Part shown: piece by piece, positions 53,516 through 62,116 of the stretch
Position numbering within the stretch: the stretch's first letter is position 1
Layout of the letters: every line of letters starts with the position of its first letter
NCBI GenBank assembly: GCA_019187085.1
Contig: JABARS010000005.1
Coordinates: 1-64,000, forward strand
Length of the DNA stretch: 64,000 nt
Origin: Pseudorhodoplanes sp.
Lineage (GTDB): Bacteria; Pseudomonadota; Alphaproteobacteria; Rhizobiales; Xanthobacteraceae
Reading direction: 5' to 3'
Program-made: the position numbers and the translations under genes
Notes under the pieces: generated by a model
Databases searched by the model: none
What the model was told of the DNA's origin: nothing
What the model saw: only the letters and a program-made list of their open reading frames with translations

Positions 53516-54023
53516 TGTCGGCCTGAAAGGCGTCGAACTTTTTTGCAAGTTCATCGATTATCGCTGAATTGAATCTATACTCTGCCTCTAATTGCAGAGT
53601 GTTTTTCTTAGTGCTGTGTAGGGCGGGCACCAGAAACCACTGACCAGCTAGCGGCCCTGGTTGCGGACCGCCCATAACCACGCCGTGGGCTATCTCATTC
53701 CGCCTCGCGCCCGCCTCGATGTAAACGCTCAGGAGATCGTCTAGGCGATCTGATAACGCTTCGCTGGGAAAGGTCATGAAGAATACGTCAGCGGCCGCTC
53801 GTAGCATGTTGCGGCGTGGTCCGGTGGCCGTGAGAGTGCCGTATGATCGAAACGCGGCATGTGTCATTTTCGGCCCGCACAGCCAAGAGTAAAGAGATGC
53901 TAACATTTCTTCTGCATGCTCCCACTGGCTGAGCGCGTAGCCGACGTTTAAAAACACTTCTCGGGCGATTGAGTCGCCCTTGGGAGCAAGGGGAACGGAT
54001 TTGAAATCCTTCTTTGTGACCAT
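53442..54023 (-). CDS. IS passenger protein with HEPN-like R-N-x-x-A-H motif
   Basis: A 193-residue mostly helical protein of unknown function, starting MVTKKDFKSVPLAPKGDS. The longer TTG start at 54062 would overlap the neighbouring small gene. Residues 26-50 (NVGYALSQWEHAEEMLASLY) and 97-118 form helices; RRNEIAHG at 107-114 fits the Rx4H signature of HEPN nucleases and related helical proteins. Base and codon use are less GC-biased than in the host genes. Its place inside the IS marks it as cargo. The HEPN assignment is pattern recognition only. Confidence 0.65.
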   Translation of the reverse strand: MVTKKDFKSVPLAPKGDSIAREVFLNVGYALSQWEHAEEMLASLYSWLCGPKMTHAAFRSYGTLTATGPRRNMLRAAADVFFMTFPSEALSDRLDDLLSVYIEAGARRNEIAHGVVMGGPQPGPLAGQWFLVPALHSTKKNTLQLEAEYRFNSAIIDELAKKFDAFQADIIAYRNDLILHFDSFPEKDREQYA

Positions 54024-54035
54024 GGTTGGGACCCG

Positions 54036-54209
54036 ATGAAAAAATCTGCGGAAGATTCGCAATATTCAGCGAAGGAAACGCATCAGCGCCTCGCTGCGGT
54101 CTTGCGGGGGGCCTTCAGCGGCCCCCCGACACCGTTGAAAGATATTCCAAAAAAGAGCGGCGAGTCCCGAGAGACCCGCCGCAAAACTAAGAAACCCAAA
54201 TCCGCCTGA
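54036..54209 (+). CDS. Small basic IS passenger protein, 57 residues
   Basis: Too short for most gene finders: starts MKKSAEDSQYSAKETHQRLA and ends in the Lys/Arg-rich RETRRKTKKPKSA, with PLKDIPKKSGES in the middle. It diverges from the HEPN-like gene with 12 bases between. I recall similar tiny lysine-rich proteins beside IS1595-family transposases. A perfect 9-bp GC hairpin (54105-54113 with 54120-54128) lies inside it. Confidence 0.5.
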   Translation: MKKSAEDSQYSAKETHQRLAAVLRGAFSGPPTPLKDIPKKSGESRETRRKTKKPKSA

Positions 54210-54277
54210 TTTTGCGGGGTTTCTCTCGTCTTTTGCGCCAGCGCAGAAACCGCCGCGCAGCGTGAGAAAAGTCCGAT

Positions 54278-55222
54278 TTAACGAGGTTGACGATACGTGA
54301 GGCGCTTGCCTTCACCGCCGCGGACAGCAAGAGCCGCACGTTCCCCATCGGTCAGGGTGCGCGTGTTGTAACGGAAATCGAATTCCGCCAGATAGCGGTG
54401 CAAATTCTTTTCGGCGCAATGCTGGTAATTACCACGCATCCCGCGCTTGAAGATACCGAAATAGCCTTCAACGGTGTTGGTCGTCACGTCGCCACGAGCG
54501 TATTCCTTCGCTCCGTGATTGACCGTCTCGTGCGCGGCAAATTCCTTGCCGAGCGTGATGTAAAGCTTGCTTTCGTCGGTATGCAGACGGCTTTCGTGGT
54601 GAACGTTCTCGCGCACGATCTTGGCGACCGCAGCCGCGTCGGCGGTCGGCACATGGAACGAGCGCACGTTGCCGGTGCTGCGATCAACGAGGGCGACGAT
54701 GGCGCGCTTGTTGGCGGCACGCCCTTTCTTGAGGAAGGGGCGACCGCTGGTCGTCTTGGTGCGGCGCTTCGACTCCGGGAGATTGCCGAAATAGGTCTCG
54801 TCAACCTCGACAGGGGAGCCGGGGCCGCCCATCGGCGGGAGATCGAGGCCGCCACGGCGCATTGCTTCCATCACGCGGTGATGGATAAACCACGCGGTGT
54901 TGTATTCGCAGCCAAGGTGGCGTTCTAGCTGGGTAGCGGTGAAGCCCTTCTTGGACGACGCATACAGATGGAACGCGGTGGCCCAAGACGTGAGCGGGGC
55001 ATGGCTTCGCTCCATCACGCTCTTGGTCATGACGGTGTAATCCTTACGGCACTCTTTCTCGCCGCAGCGATACCGACCGGCCTTCTTGGTGGCGTAGTGC
55101 TTCAGTGAGCCACAGTGCGGGCACACGGGGCCGTGCGGCCAACGGGCGGCTTCAAACCACGCGCGGGCCGCTTTCTCGTTGTGGAAGTGAGCCTCTTTGA
55201 AGGTGTTTTTGCCGCGTGCCAT
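54278..55222 (-). CDS. IS1595-family (ISXO2-like) transposase
   Basis: A 314-residue DDE-type transposase. The N-terminal zinc ribbon (VCPHCGSLKHYATKKAGRYR, then CGEKECRKDYTVMT) binds DNA. The catalytic domain has VEVDETYFGN (first Asp), a middle segment with HTDESKLY (second Asp) and HVTTNTVEGYFGIFKRG-like TTNTVEGYFGIFKRG around the third acidic residue; GNYQHCAEKNLHRYLAEFDF is a family mark. The frame is intact, so the element may be active. Confidence 0.95.
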   Translation of the reverse strand: MARGKNTFKEAHFHNEKAARAWFEAARWPHGPVCPHCGSLKHYATKKAGRYRCGEKECRKDYTVMTKSVMERSHAPLTSWATAFHLYASSKKGFTATQLERHLGCEYNTAWFIHHRVMEAMRRGGLDLPPMGGPGSPVEVDETYFGNLPESKRRTKTTSGRPFLKKGRAANKRAIVALVDRSTGNVRSFHVPTADAAAVAKIVRENVHHESRLHTDESKLYITLGKEFAAHETVNHGAKEYARGDVTTNTVEGYFGIFKRGMRGNYQHCAEKNLHRYLAEFDFRYNTRTLTDGERAALAVRGGEGKRLTYRQPR

Positions 55223-55288
55223 GACCGCCGCCCTTTCGATGGTCAGACACTACAGGATGGGGCTTGTGGCGTCAACTACGTAATTGGG

Positions 55289-55296
55289 AAAATAAT
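55289..55296. repeat. Target-site duplication, right copy
   Basis: AAAATAAT adjoining the right inverted repeat, identical to 53265-53272. Removing the element and one copy restores a continuous host sequence running ...GG-AAAATAAT-CC.... Confidence 0.85.
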
Positions 55297-55474
55297 CCTA
55301 GATCGTGGCAGCACTAAGGCGATGGGAGGACCGGCAGGAAAAAATCTTGGTGATGCTTTCTTCTCCGTCGTCATGGCCGGGCCCGTTGCGGCCATCCCGA
55401 TCAGGAGCGCAATGGCCCTCCCAGGCGGGATGCCCGCGACAAGCGCGGGCGCGGGGATAACGACAACGTCCTGC

Positions 55475-55584
55475 GTCATCCCGGGCGCGGCGCAGCGTGC
55501 AACGGTGCGCCGCAGACCCGGGATCGCTCTCCGCGGGGCAGACGAGAACGATCCCGGCTCGCGCTGACACGCGTCCGGGATGAC
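55475..55584. repeat. ~110-bp nested palindromic repeat
   Basis: The ends GTCATCCCGG and CCGGGATGAC are exact reverse complements, with inner pairs (CCGGGATCG/CGATCCCGG) giving a branched fold. It resembles Rhizobiales intergenic palindromic elements. Confidence 0.65.
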
Positions 55585-55620
55585 AATGCTGAGTTTCTCC
55601 AGCACACCTTCTTTCCCGAT

Positions 55621-55666
55621 CCTCATGGTGAGGGGCGCCGCTTGCGGCGCGTCTCGAACCATGAGG
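55621..55666. repeat. 46-bp palindromic repeat, CCTCATGGT type
   Basis: CCTCATGGT and ACCATGAGG close a stem around a GC-rich loop. A related copy in inverted orientation lies at about 56450-56495. Confidence 0.65.
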
Positions 55667-55743
55667 CCCCAATGATGAGGCCACGGTCATAAGGTCATGG
55701 CCATGAAGCCACAGCACTGCAGATGCGGGCGCGCATGCGGCCG

Positions 55744-55823
55744 CATCCTTCGAGACGTCGCGCGGAGTTTATCATCGGGCCGCGCTTCGCGCGGACCCGT
55801 TGGCGCGGCTCCTCAGGATGAGG
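55744..55823 (+). repeat. 80-bp inverted repeat, left arm
   Basis: Runs CATCCTTCGAGACGTC ... CTCAGGATGAGG. It matches the reverse complement of 56366-56444 with only a few substitutions and one 1-base indel. The pair brackets the 116-residue membrane-protein gene. Confidence 0.85.
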
Positions 55824-55948
55824 AGAGAGGTTGGTGCCGGGCCTCGCGGGTGCGAACCTCGCGTCCGCCGCGCTTGCGTTCGTCGCCGGTATTCGTTCCG
55901 TGCCCTGTCTCGCGCCATCGCGGATCGCGCTGCGTGCGTCGGGGAATT

Positions 55949-56299
55949 TTACCGCCCGCCGCGCCACCAGTCCTGGAGGCGCGACCAATATTGCCGGCCG
56001 GCGCTGGAGAACATCGCGAACAGGATGCCGGCGATGAGGACGGGAATCCACAGCAGCACCACGGCCGACAGCACGACGAAAAAGAGCGCCACCGCAAGCC
56101 CGATGCCGAGCAGGATCAGCACGATGCTGAACGGTCCCGGCCGCTTCAGCGACATGCGCCGGATGCCGTCGGGGCCTTCCTCGACATGGATGAAGATGCT
56201 CTCGAAGCCGCCGCGCCCGCGCGCCTGTTCGCCCGGCGGGATGATCTCCGGCTCATGGCGCGGCTGCTCGGCACGGGGACGGTCGGGCTCGTTGCTCAT
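55949..56299 (-). CDS. Hypothetical membrane protein, 116 residues
   Basis: Starts MSNEPDRPRAEQPRHEPEII. A charged N-terminal half (to about residue 55, including IFIHVEEGPDGIRRMSLKR) is followed by a hydrophobic stretch (about 57-95) that spans the membrane once or twice, and a short basic tail ending QDWWRGGR. I do not recognise a named family. The longer frame to 56371 runs into the flanking repeat. The inverted repeats on both sides suggest the segment could have been copied or inverted as a unit. Confidence 0.6.
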   Translation of the reverse strand: MSNEPDRPRAEQPRHEPEIIPPGEQARGRGGFESIFIHVEEGPDGIRRMSLKRPGPFSIVLILLGIGLAVALFFVVLSAVVLLWIPVLIAGILFAMFSSAGRQYWSRLQDWWRGGR

Positions 56300-56365
56300 G
56301 CGGCGAATATGGGGACACGCGAAAGCGGCGGCAATATGCCCGATCCGCGCTACAACCTTTCTCCG

Positions 56366-56444
56366 CCTCATCCTGAGGAGGGCGCCAACGGATCCGCGCG
56401 AAGCGCAGCCCGATGATAAACTCCGCGCGGCGTCTCGAAGGATG
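56366..56444 (-). repeat. 80-bp inverted repeat, right arm
   Basis: Reverse-complement partner of 55744-55823. It is followed directly by a second CCTCATGGT-type palindrome (about 56450-56495), so both flanks carry the same two repeat types in mirror order. Confidence 0.85.
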
Positions 56445-56449
56445 GGCAG

Positions 56450-56495
56450 CCCATGGCTCGAGATGCGTCGCTACGCGACGCTCCTCACCATGAGG
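56450..56495. repeat. Palindromic repeat, CCTCATGGT type, inverted copy
   Basis: Runs from CCCATGG to CCATGAGG around a GCGTCGC/GCGACGC core. It is related to 55621-55666 in the opposite orientation. Confidence 0.6.
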
Positions 56496-56601
56496 CCGGA
56501 AGAAGCCGATGACCGTAGCCCGCATGGAGCAAAGCGGAATGCCGTGCAGGAAACATATTCGATATGACTGCGCCCCTCACCCGCCGCGCTTCGCGCGTCG
56601 A

Positions 56602-56625
56602 CCTCTCCCCGTAAGCGGGGAGAGG
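56602..56625. terminator. Hairpin downstream of ispG
   Basis: A perfect 10-bp stem CCTCTCCCCG/CGGGGAGAGG with loop TAAG, about 12 bases past the ispG stop. It could act as a terminator on the minus strand, but it also belongs to a repeat type seen widely in Rhizobiales, so its role is uncertain. Confidence 0.55.
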
Positions 56626-56637
56626 TGAAGAAGAGGA

Positions 56638-57906
<1,269 letters not shown>

Positions 57907-57947
57907 GATGTCATTCTACGCTGCCGGAGCGCTTCGGGGGAGCATGT

Positions 57948-58865
57948 CTAGCCCGGCCGGTTCACGAGAATAAGGCCGCCCACGACCAGCACGACCGCGA
58001 GCGCAAAGGCCGGCGTGACCGGATCGCCCATCACCAGATGGCCGGCCGTCACCCCGAACAGCGGCGCGAGAAACGTGAAGGCCGAAAGCCGGCTCGCCGA
58101 ATAGCGCACCACCAGCATGAACCAGATGACGAAGGTGACGCTCACCACCCAGACCGTCTGGTAGAGGAGCGCGCCGGTCGCCACCGGCCCCGGCAGCGCG
58201 GTCATGGTTTCGCCGAAGGCGAGCGCGGCCAGCACCAGCACGAAGAACGAGACCACGAGCTGATAGAGCATGGTCTTTTCCGGCGGGACGCGGTTGAGGC
58301 GCGAGGCTTTCACGAGCAGCGTGGTCGCCGCCCAAGCCGCCGCGCCGAGCGTGATCAGGATATCGCCGATCGTCTCGGACGGATTGCCCGACGACGCCGG
58401 CCAGCCGAACGCCACCCCCATGCCCGCGAACGAAAGGCAAAGCCCGAGCCAATGCAGCGGACGCAGCCGGTCGCTCGGCAGGAACAGCCGCGAGCCGATC
58501 ACCACCCAGAACGGCGCGGTATAGAAGAAGAGCGCCGAGCGGGTCGCGGTCGTGTATTGCAGCCCGCTGAAGATGAAAATGAACTCGATGCCGAACAGAA
58601 GCCCGGCCGCAATGCCGGGCCACAGCGTGCCGTCGTCGATGCGCAGCGAGATGTTGCGCGCCCGCACCCACATCCATACCAGCAGGGTCGCGCCGCCCGA
58701 GCGCAGCGCCGCCTGGATCATCGGCGGGAAGTCCTGCAAGGCGAGCTTGATCGCGACCTGATTGAATCCCCAGCTGAAGCACAGAAGAACGGCGAGCGCC
58801 GTGCCCATCGCATCGAGCGGACGCGTGGCATCGGTGTAGGGCGAAGGAACCGTAGCGCGCGCCAT
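57948..58865 (-). CDS. EamA-family (DMT) transporter
   Basis: A 305-residue protein with about ten transmembrane segments in two EamA repeats: ALAVLLCFSWGFNQVAIKLA opens the first, and FTFLAPLFGVTAGHLVMGD is a typical block of the second. Substrate unknown. The start at 58865 (MARATVPS) is preferred over 58889. It lies 8 bases after the Zur-type gene and 41 bases before ispG, probably in one transcript with zur. Confidence 0.85.
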   Translation of the reverse strand: MARATVPSPYTDATRPLDAMGTALAVLLCFSWGFNQVAIKLALQDFPPMIQAALRSGGATLLVWMWVRARNISLRIDDGTLWPGIAAGLLFGIEFIFIFSGLQYTTATRSALFFYTAPFWVVIGSRLFLPSDRLRPLHWLGLCLSFAGMGVAFGWPASSGNPSETIGDILITLGAAAWAATTLLVKASRLNRVPPEKTMLYQLVVSFFVLVLAALAFGETMTALPGPVATGALLYQTVWVVSVTFVIWFMLVVRYSASRLSAFTFLAPLFGVTAGHLVMGDPVTPAFALAVVLVVGGLILVNRPG

Positions 58866-58873
58866 GCGACCGG

Positions 58874-59365
58874 TCAGGCCCCGCGGCAATGGGCGCAGAT
58901 GCCGGAAATCTCCACCACCGGCGCCTTGGGCGCGAAGCCGGCCGCCCGCGCCGCGTTCGACAGCGTCTCGCCGATCGCTCCCGACGAGACTTCACCGACC
59001 GCCCCGCAGCGCTCGCAGATCAGGAACACCACGAAATCCGCCGTGGAGTGATTGTGGATGCAGGCGATGAAGGCGTTGCGGCTCTCGATGCGGTGAACGA
59101 GGCCGTTCTCCATCAGGAAATCGAGCGCGCGATAGATCGTGATCGGGGCCGGCCGGGCCCCCTCCTGCCCGGTCAGTTCGATGATCTCGTAGGCGCCGAG
59201 CGGCCGGTGGCTCGTCAGCAGCGCCGCCAGCACCTGCCGGCGAATCGGGGTGAGGCGCTGCGCCCGCGCCTCGCACAGCGCCTCGGCATGGGCGAGCGCA
59301 TCGGCCGTGCAGCGGTCGTGGTCGTGATCGGGGGTCGGGAATGCACTCAGGGCCATTCCTCTCAT
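58874..59365 (-). CDS. zur: Fur-family transcriptional regulator, Zur type
   Basis: A 163-residue metalloregulator. The winged helix is at about residues 35-95 (LTPIRRQVLAALLTSHRPLG, ITIYRALDFLMENGLVHRIE), followed by the dimerisation domain with a metal site (IHNHSTADFVVFLICERCG) and a C-terminal CAHC pair. The HDHDRC-rich N-terminus also suggests metal binding. The pattern fits zinc-sensing Zur better than Fur, but this is inference. ATG at 59365 was kept; 59356 is an alternative. Confidence 0.85.
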   Translation of the reverse strand: MRGMALSAFPTPDHDHDRCTADALAHAEALCEARAQRLTPIRRQVLAALLTSHRPLGAYEIIELTGQEGARPAPITIYRALDFLMENGLVHRIESRNAFIACIHNHSTADFVVFLICERCGAVGEVSSGAIGETLSNAARAAGFAPKAPVVEISGICAHCRGA

Positions 59366-59506
59366 ATCAGGGCTTTATCCCGGTTTGGCAAAGGCCGTTA
59401 AGGAATTTGCCCTATTCCCGCCGCGGCGCAGCAAAGTAATTGTTGCAATGCAACAAATCGCCCCTACCTTACGGAATCGAGCCATAACCCGAACGGGAAC
59501 CGAACC

Positions 59507-60532
59507 ATGCTCCATCGCCTCCTCCGGCGGCCGGTCCGGAAGAAGGTCAATCTCGCGCTCCAGGGCGGCGGGGCGCACGGCGCCTATACCTGGGGCGTTC
59601 TCGACTATCTTTTGGAAGACGGGCGGCTGGCCTTTGCCGGCGTGTCGGGAACCTCGGCCGGCGCGGTCAATGCCGTCATGCTGGCGGACGGGCTCGCCCG
59701 CGGCGGTGCGCTCGAGGCGCGGGCGCGGCTCGCCGAATTCTGGCGGGCGGCGAGCGTCGGCGGCAACCTGCCGGGTCCGCAGCGCGCCGTGGTCGAGCGG
59801 CTGATGTCGCTGTTGCCGATGGACGGGGCGCCGGTGCAGTTCATGGTCGATGCCATGTCGCGCTTCCTGTCGCCCTACGACCTCAATCCGCTCAACATCA
59901 ACCCGCTCAAGGACCTGATCGGACGCTTCGTCGATTTCGACGCCATCCGCGCGGGCAGGCAGCTCGACCTCTTCATCTCGGCCACCAACGTGCGCACCGG
60001 CCGCCTGCGGGTGTTCCGCCGCGAGGAGATCACCGCCGATGTCATCATGGCGTCGGCTGCCCTGCCGATGCTGTTCCGCGCGGTCGAGATCGACGGCGAG
60101 CCCTATTGGGACGGCGGTTTCACGGGAAACCCGGCGATCCTGCCGCTGATCGAGGCCAACGACATCGACGACATTCTGGTGGTGCAGATTTCGCCGCTGT
60201 CGCGCGAAACGACGCCGACGTCCTCGCGCGACATCCTGCACCGCGTCAACGAGATCACGTTCAACGCGCCGCTCGATTCCGAGCTGCGCGCGCTGGAATA
60301 TGCCGGCCGCATCGCCGGGAGCCGGCGGCGCTTCAAAGTCCACCGCATCGTGCTCGAAGGCGTCGGCAAGAAGCTGAGCGCCGGCAGCAAACTCAACACC
60401 GATTACGACTTCTTCACGCTGCTGCACCGCGCCGGCCGCCGCGCGGCGCGGCGTTTCCTCGACGAGCATTTCGGCGATATCGGCCGTCGCGGCACGCTCG
60501 ATCTCGCCGAAGCCACCGCCGCGAGCGCCTGA
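59507..60532 (+). CDS. Patatin-like phospholipase family protein
   Basis: A 341-residue lipid acyl hydrolase. The oxyanion segment GGGAHG is at residues 20-25, the nucleophile Ser50 in GTSAG, and the DG dyad in YWDGGFTGNP (about residue 203). Substrates in relatives are phospholipids or, in PHB-storing bacteria, polymers; which applies here is unknown. No signal peptide. It diverges from the Zur-type gene. Confidence 0.9.
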   Translation: MLHRLLRRPVRKKVNLALQGGGAHGAYTWGVLDYLLEDGRLAFAGVSGTSAGAVNAVMLADGLARGGALEARARLAEFWRAASVGGNLPGPQRAVVERLMSLLPMDGAPVQFMVDAMSRFLSPYDLNPLNINPLKDLIGRFVDFDAIRAGRQLDLFISATNVRTGRLRVFRREEITADVIMASAALPMLFRAVEIDGEPYWDGGFTGNPAILPLIEANDIDDILVVQISPLSRETTPTSSRDILHRVNEITFNAPLDSELRALEYAGRIAGSRRRFKVHRIVLEGVGKKLSAGSKLNTDYDFFTLLHRAGRRAARRFLDEHFGDIGRRGTLDLAEATAASA

Positions 60533-60580
60533 CCCCGGCCGCGGAGCATCAAATCGGTCAAGACGATGGTCGGGCCGGTG

Positions 60581-60690
60581 CTCTAGAGTCTTCCCTACTT
60601 TGATGGAATCAAAGCAGGGGCTCCAGCTTTCTATCTTGACGCGTTTTCTTCACGCGAACCGGTACCCGCTTCGCTCGAAAACGCTCTAGA
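60581..60690. repeat. Dispersed intergenic repeat, ~110 bp
   Basis: Bounded by CTCTAGA at both ends, with an internal hairpin TTTGAT/ATCAAA and a segment CGAACCGGTACCCGCTTCGC. It matches a repeat I remember as very common in Bradyrhizobium and relatives, which supports the taxonomic guess. Confidence 0.75.
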
Positions 60691-60698
60691 CTGGACAA

Positions 60699-61259
60699 AT
60701 GAAAGAACCGCGCCGCATTCATGCGATCGAGGTCGGACCGACGCTGCTCGACATCATGCTGGGCGACATCACCCGCCTCGACGTGCACGCCATCGTCAAT
60801 GCCGCCAACCGTTCGCTGCTCGGCGGCGGCGGCGTGGACGGGGCGATCCATCGCGCCGCCGGACCGGATCTGCTGACCGAATGCCGCGCGCTCGGCGGCT
60901 GCGAGACCGGCGAGGCCAAGATCACGGCCGGCTATCGCTTGCCGGCGCGTCATGTCATCCACGCCGTCGGCCCAGTCTGGTCCGGCGGGGAGCGCAACGA
61001 GGACCAGCTGCTCGCCGCCTGCTATCGCAACGCGATCGCGCTTGCCGCGCATCACAGCCTCGCCTCGCTCGCCTTCCCCGCCATCTCCACCGGCGTCTAT
61101 GCCTTCCCGCCCGAACGCGCGTCGCGAATCGCGACCGGCACCGTGATCTCCGAAATCTCCGCGCGCAAGGACGCACCCGAACGCATCATATTCTGCTGCT
61201 TCAGCGAGGCCTCCGCGCATCTGCACCGCGACGCGCTGATCGATTTCGGGGTCGGCTGA
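60699..61259 (+). CDS. Macro-domain ADP-ribose hydrolase (YmdB-like)
   Basis: A 186-residue macro-domain protein that would remove O-acetyl-ADP-ribose or ADP-ribosyl groups. The ligand loops DITRLDVHAIVNAANRSLLG and GGGVDGAIHRAAGPDL and later ISTGVYAFP match the family. It begins 8 bases after the dispersed repeat, so it has only a short leader. Substrate inferred from family. Confidence 0.92.
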   Translation: MKEPRRIHAIEVGPTLLDIMLGDITRLDVHAIVNAANRSLLGGGGVDGAIHRAAGPDLLTECRALGGCETGEAKITAGYRLPARHVIHAVGPVWSGGERNEDQLLAACYRNAIALAAHHSLASLAFPAISTGVYAFPPERASRIATGTVISEISARKDAPERIIFCCFSEASAHLHRDALIDFGVG

Positions 61260-61285
61260 ACGCCTCGCGCGAGGAGGCGGCGCGC

Positions 61286-62083
61286 CTACACGTCCGGATC
61301 GACGTCGAGGCGCATCACCCAGTTTTCGAGCCCCGGCGCCGCGGCCGGATAGAGCGCACCGACCAGCGGATCGTGGCCGGGAATGACGTGATGGCGCGAG
61401 GACGCCAGCCGCCTGATGGTCCTGTATCCTTCGAGCGTGTCGCCGACACTGTAGGTGATCGGGAACACGCGCCCCTCGTCGAGATGGCTGTAGAGATGCG
61501 TGCCGTCGGAGGAGACCACGACATAGCCGCGCCGCGTCTTCACCCGCACGCATTGCAGGCCCTTTGAGTGGCCGCCGATATGATGCACGGTGATGCCGGG
61601 CACGATCTCGTCGACGCCATCATGGAAGATCACGCGCCCGTCGAACACCTTGCGCACCATCGCGACCACGTCCTCGACGCCGAACGGGATGCGCAACATG
61701 CCGTGGCACATGCAGCGGCCGGTCGCATAAGCCATCTCGATGTCCTGCACGTGGTAGCGCGCGTTCGGGAACAGGTCGTAATTGCCGGAATGGTCCCAAT
61801 GCAGGTGCGTGAGGATGACGTGATCGATCTGGCCGCCGTCGAGGCCGAGCGCGCGCAGGCCTTCGCCGACCGGATGCGACAGCACGCGGCCGCGCTCGCG
61901 TCCGACCTTCTCGTCGAAGCCGGTATCGACCACGAACGTGCCGTAGGCGCCGCGGACGACCCAGACATAATAGGCGATGTCGGTCAGGACGTCGTGCGGG
62001 TCGCCGAAAATGTAATTGTCGGCGGCCTTGCGCTGGAACGAGGCGTAGCGCACCGCATAGACTTCGTGGACGTCGTCGGACAT
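61286..62083 (-). CDS. Metallo-beta-lactamase-fold hydrolase (lactonase-like)
   Basis: A 265-residue enzyme of the N-acyl-homoserine-lactonase-like branch. The metal ligands are in THLHWDHSGN, HIGGHSKGL, SSDGTHLY and the final GHDP. It lacks a signal peptide. In this context a ring-opening lactonase or other hydrolase in catabolism is as likely as quorum quenching. It follows the carboxymuconolactone decarboxylase gene by 33 bases on the same strand. Confidence 0.85.
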   Translation of the reverse strand: MSDDVHEVYAVRYASFQRKAADNYIFGDPHDVLTDIAYYVWVVRGAYGTFVVDTGFDEKVGRERGRVLSHPVGEGLRALGLDGGQIDHVILTHLHWDHSGNYDLFPNARYHVQDIEMAYATGRCMCHGMLRIPFGVEDVVAMVRKVFDGRVIFHDGVDEIVPGITVHHIGGHSKGLQCVRVKTRRGYVVVSSDGTHLYSHLDEGRVFPITYSVGDTLEGYRTIRRLASSRHHVIPGHDPLVGALYPAAAPGLENWVMRLDVDPDV

Positions 62084-62116
62084 GCCGTCCTCCGCTGTTG
62101 TCCTGCGCCGGGCGGC

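Larger units (their letters stand above)
53273..55288. mobile_element. Complete IS1595-family insertion sequence with passenger genes
   Basis: A 2016-bp element bounded by imperfect inverted repeats of 25 bp (one mismatch at position 3): left begins CCAAATTACGTAGTTGAC, right (read inward) CCCAATTACGTAGTTGAC. An 8-bp direct repeat AAAATAAT flanks it, as expected for the family. It holds an ISXO2-like transposase and three further ORFs (53315-53515, 53442-54023, 54036-54209). The interior looks less GC-rich than the host genes. The intact transposase and ends suggest recent arrival. Confidence 0.9.
55297..55743. other. Repeat-dense intergenic DNA right of the IS
   Basis: No convincing gene. 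It contains several short palindromic elements: GCCCGCG/CGCGGGC near 55430-55450, the element at 55475-55584 and the one at 55621-55666. They resemble dispersed intergenic repeats of Rhizobiales. Confidence 0.5.

Noticed and set aside
61286..62083. Quorum-quenching AHL lactonase
   Set aside because: The fold and metal ligands fit, but the neighbours are catabolic and no quorum-sensing genes are present, so only a general hydrolase call is made.
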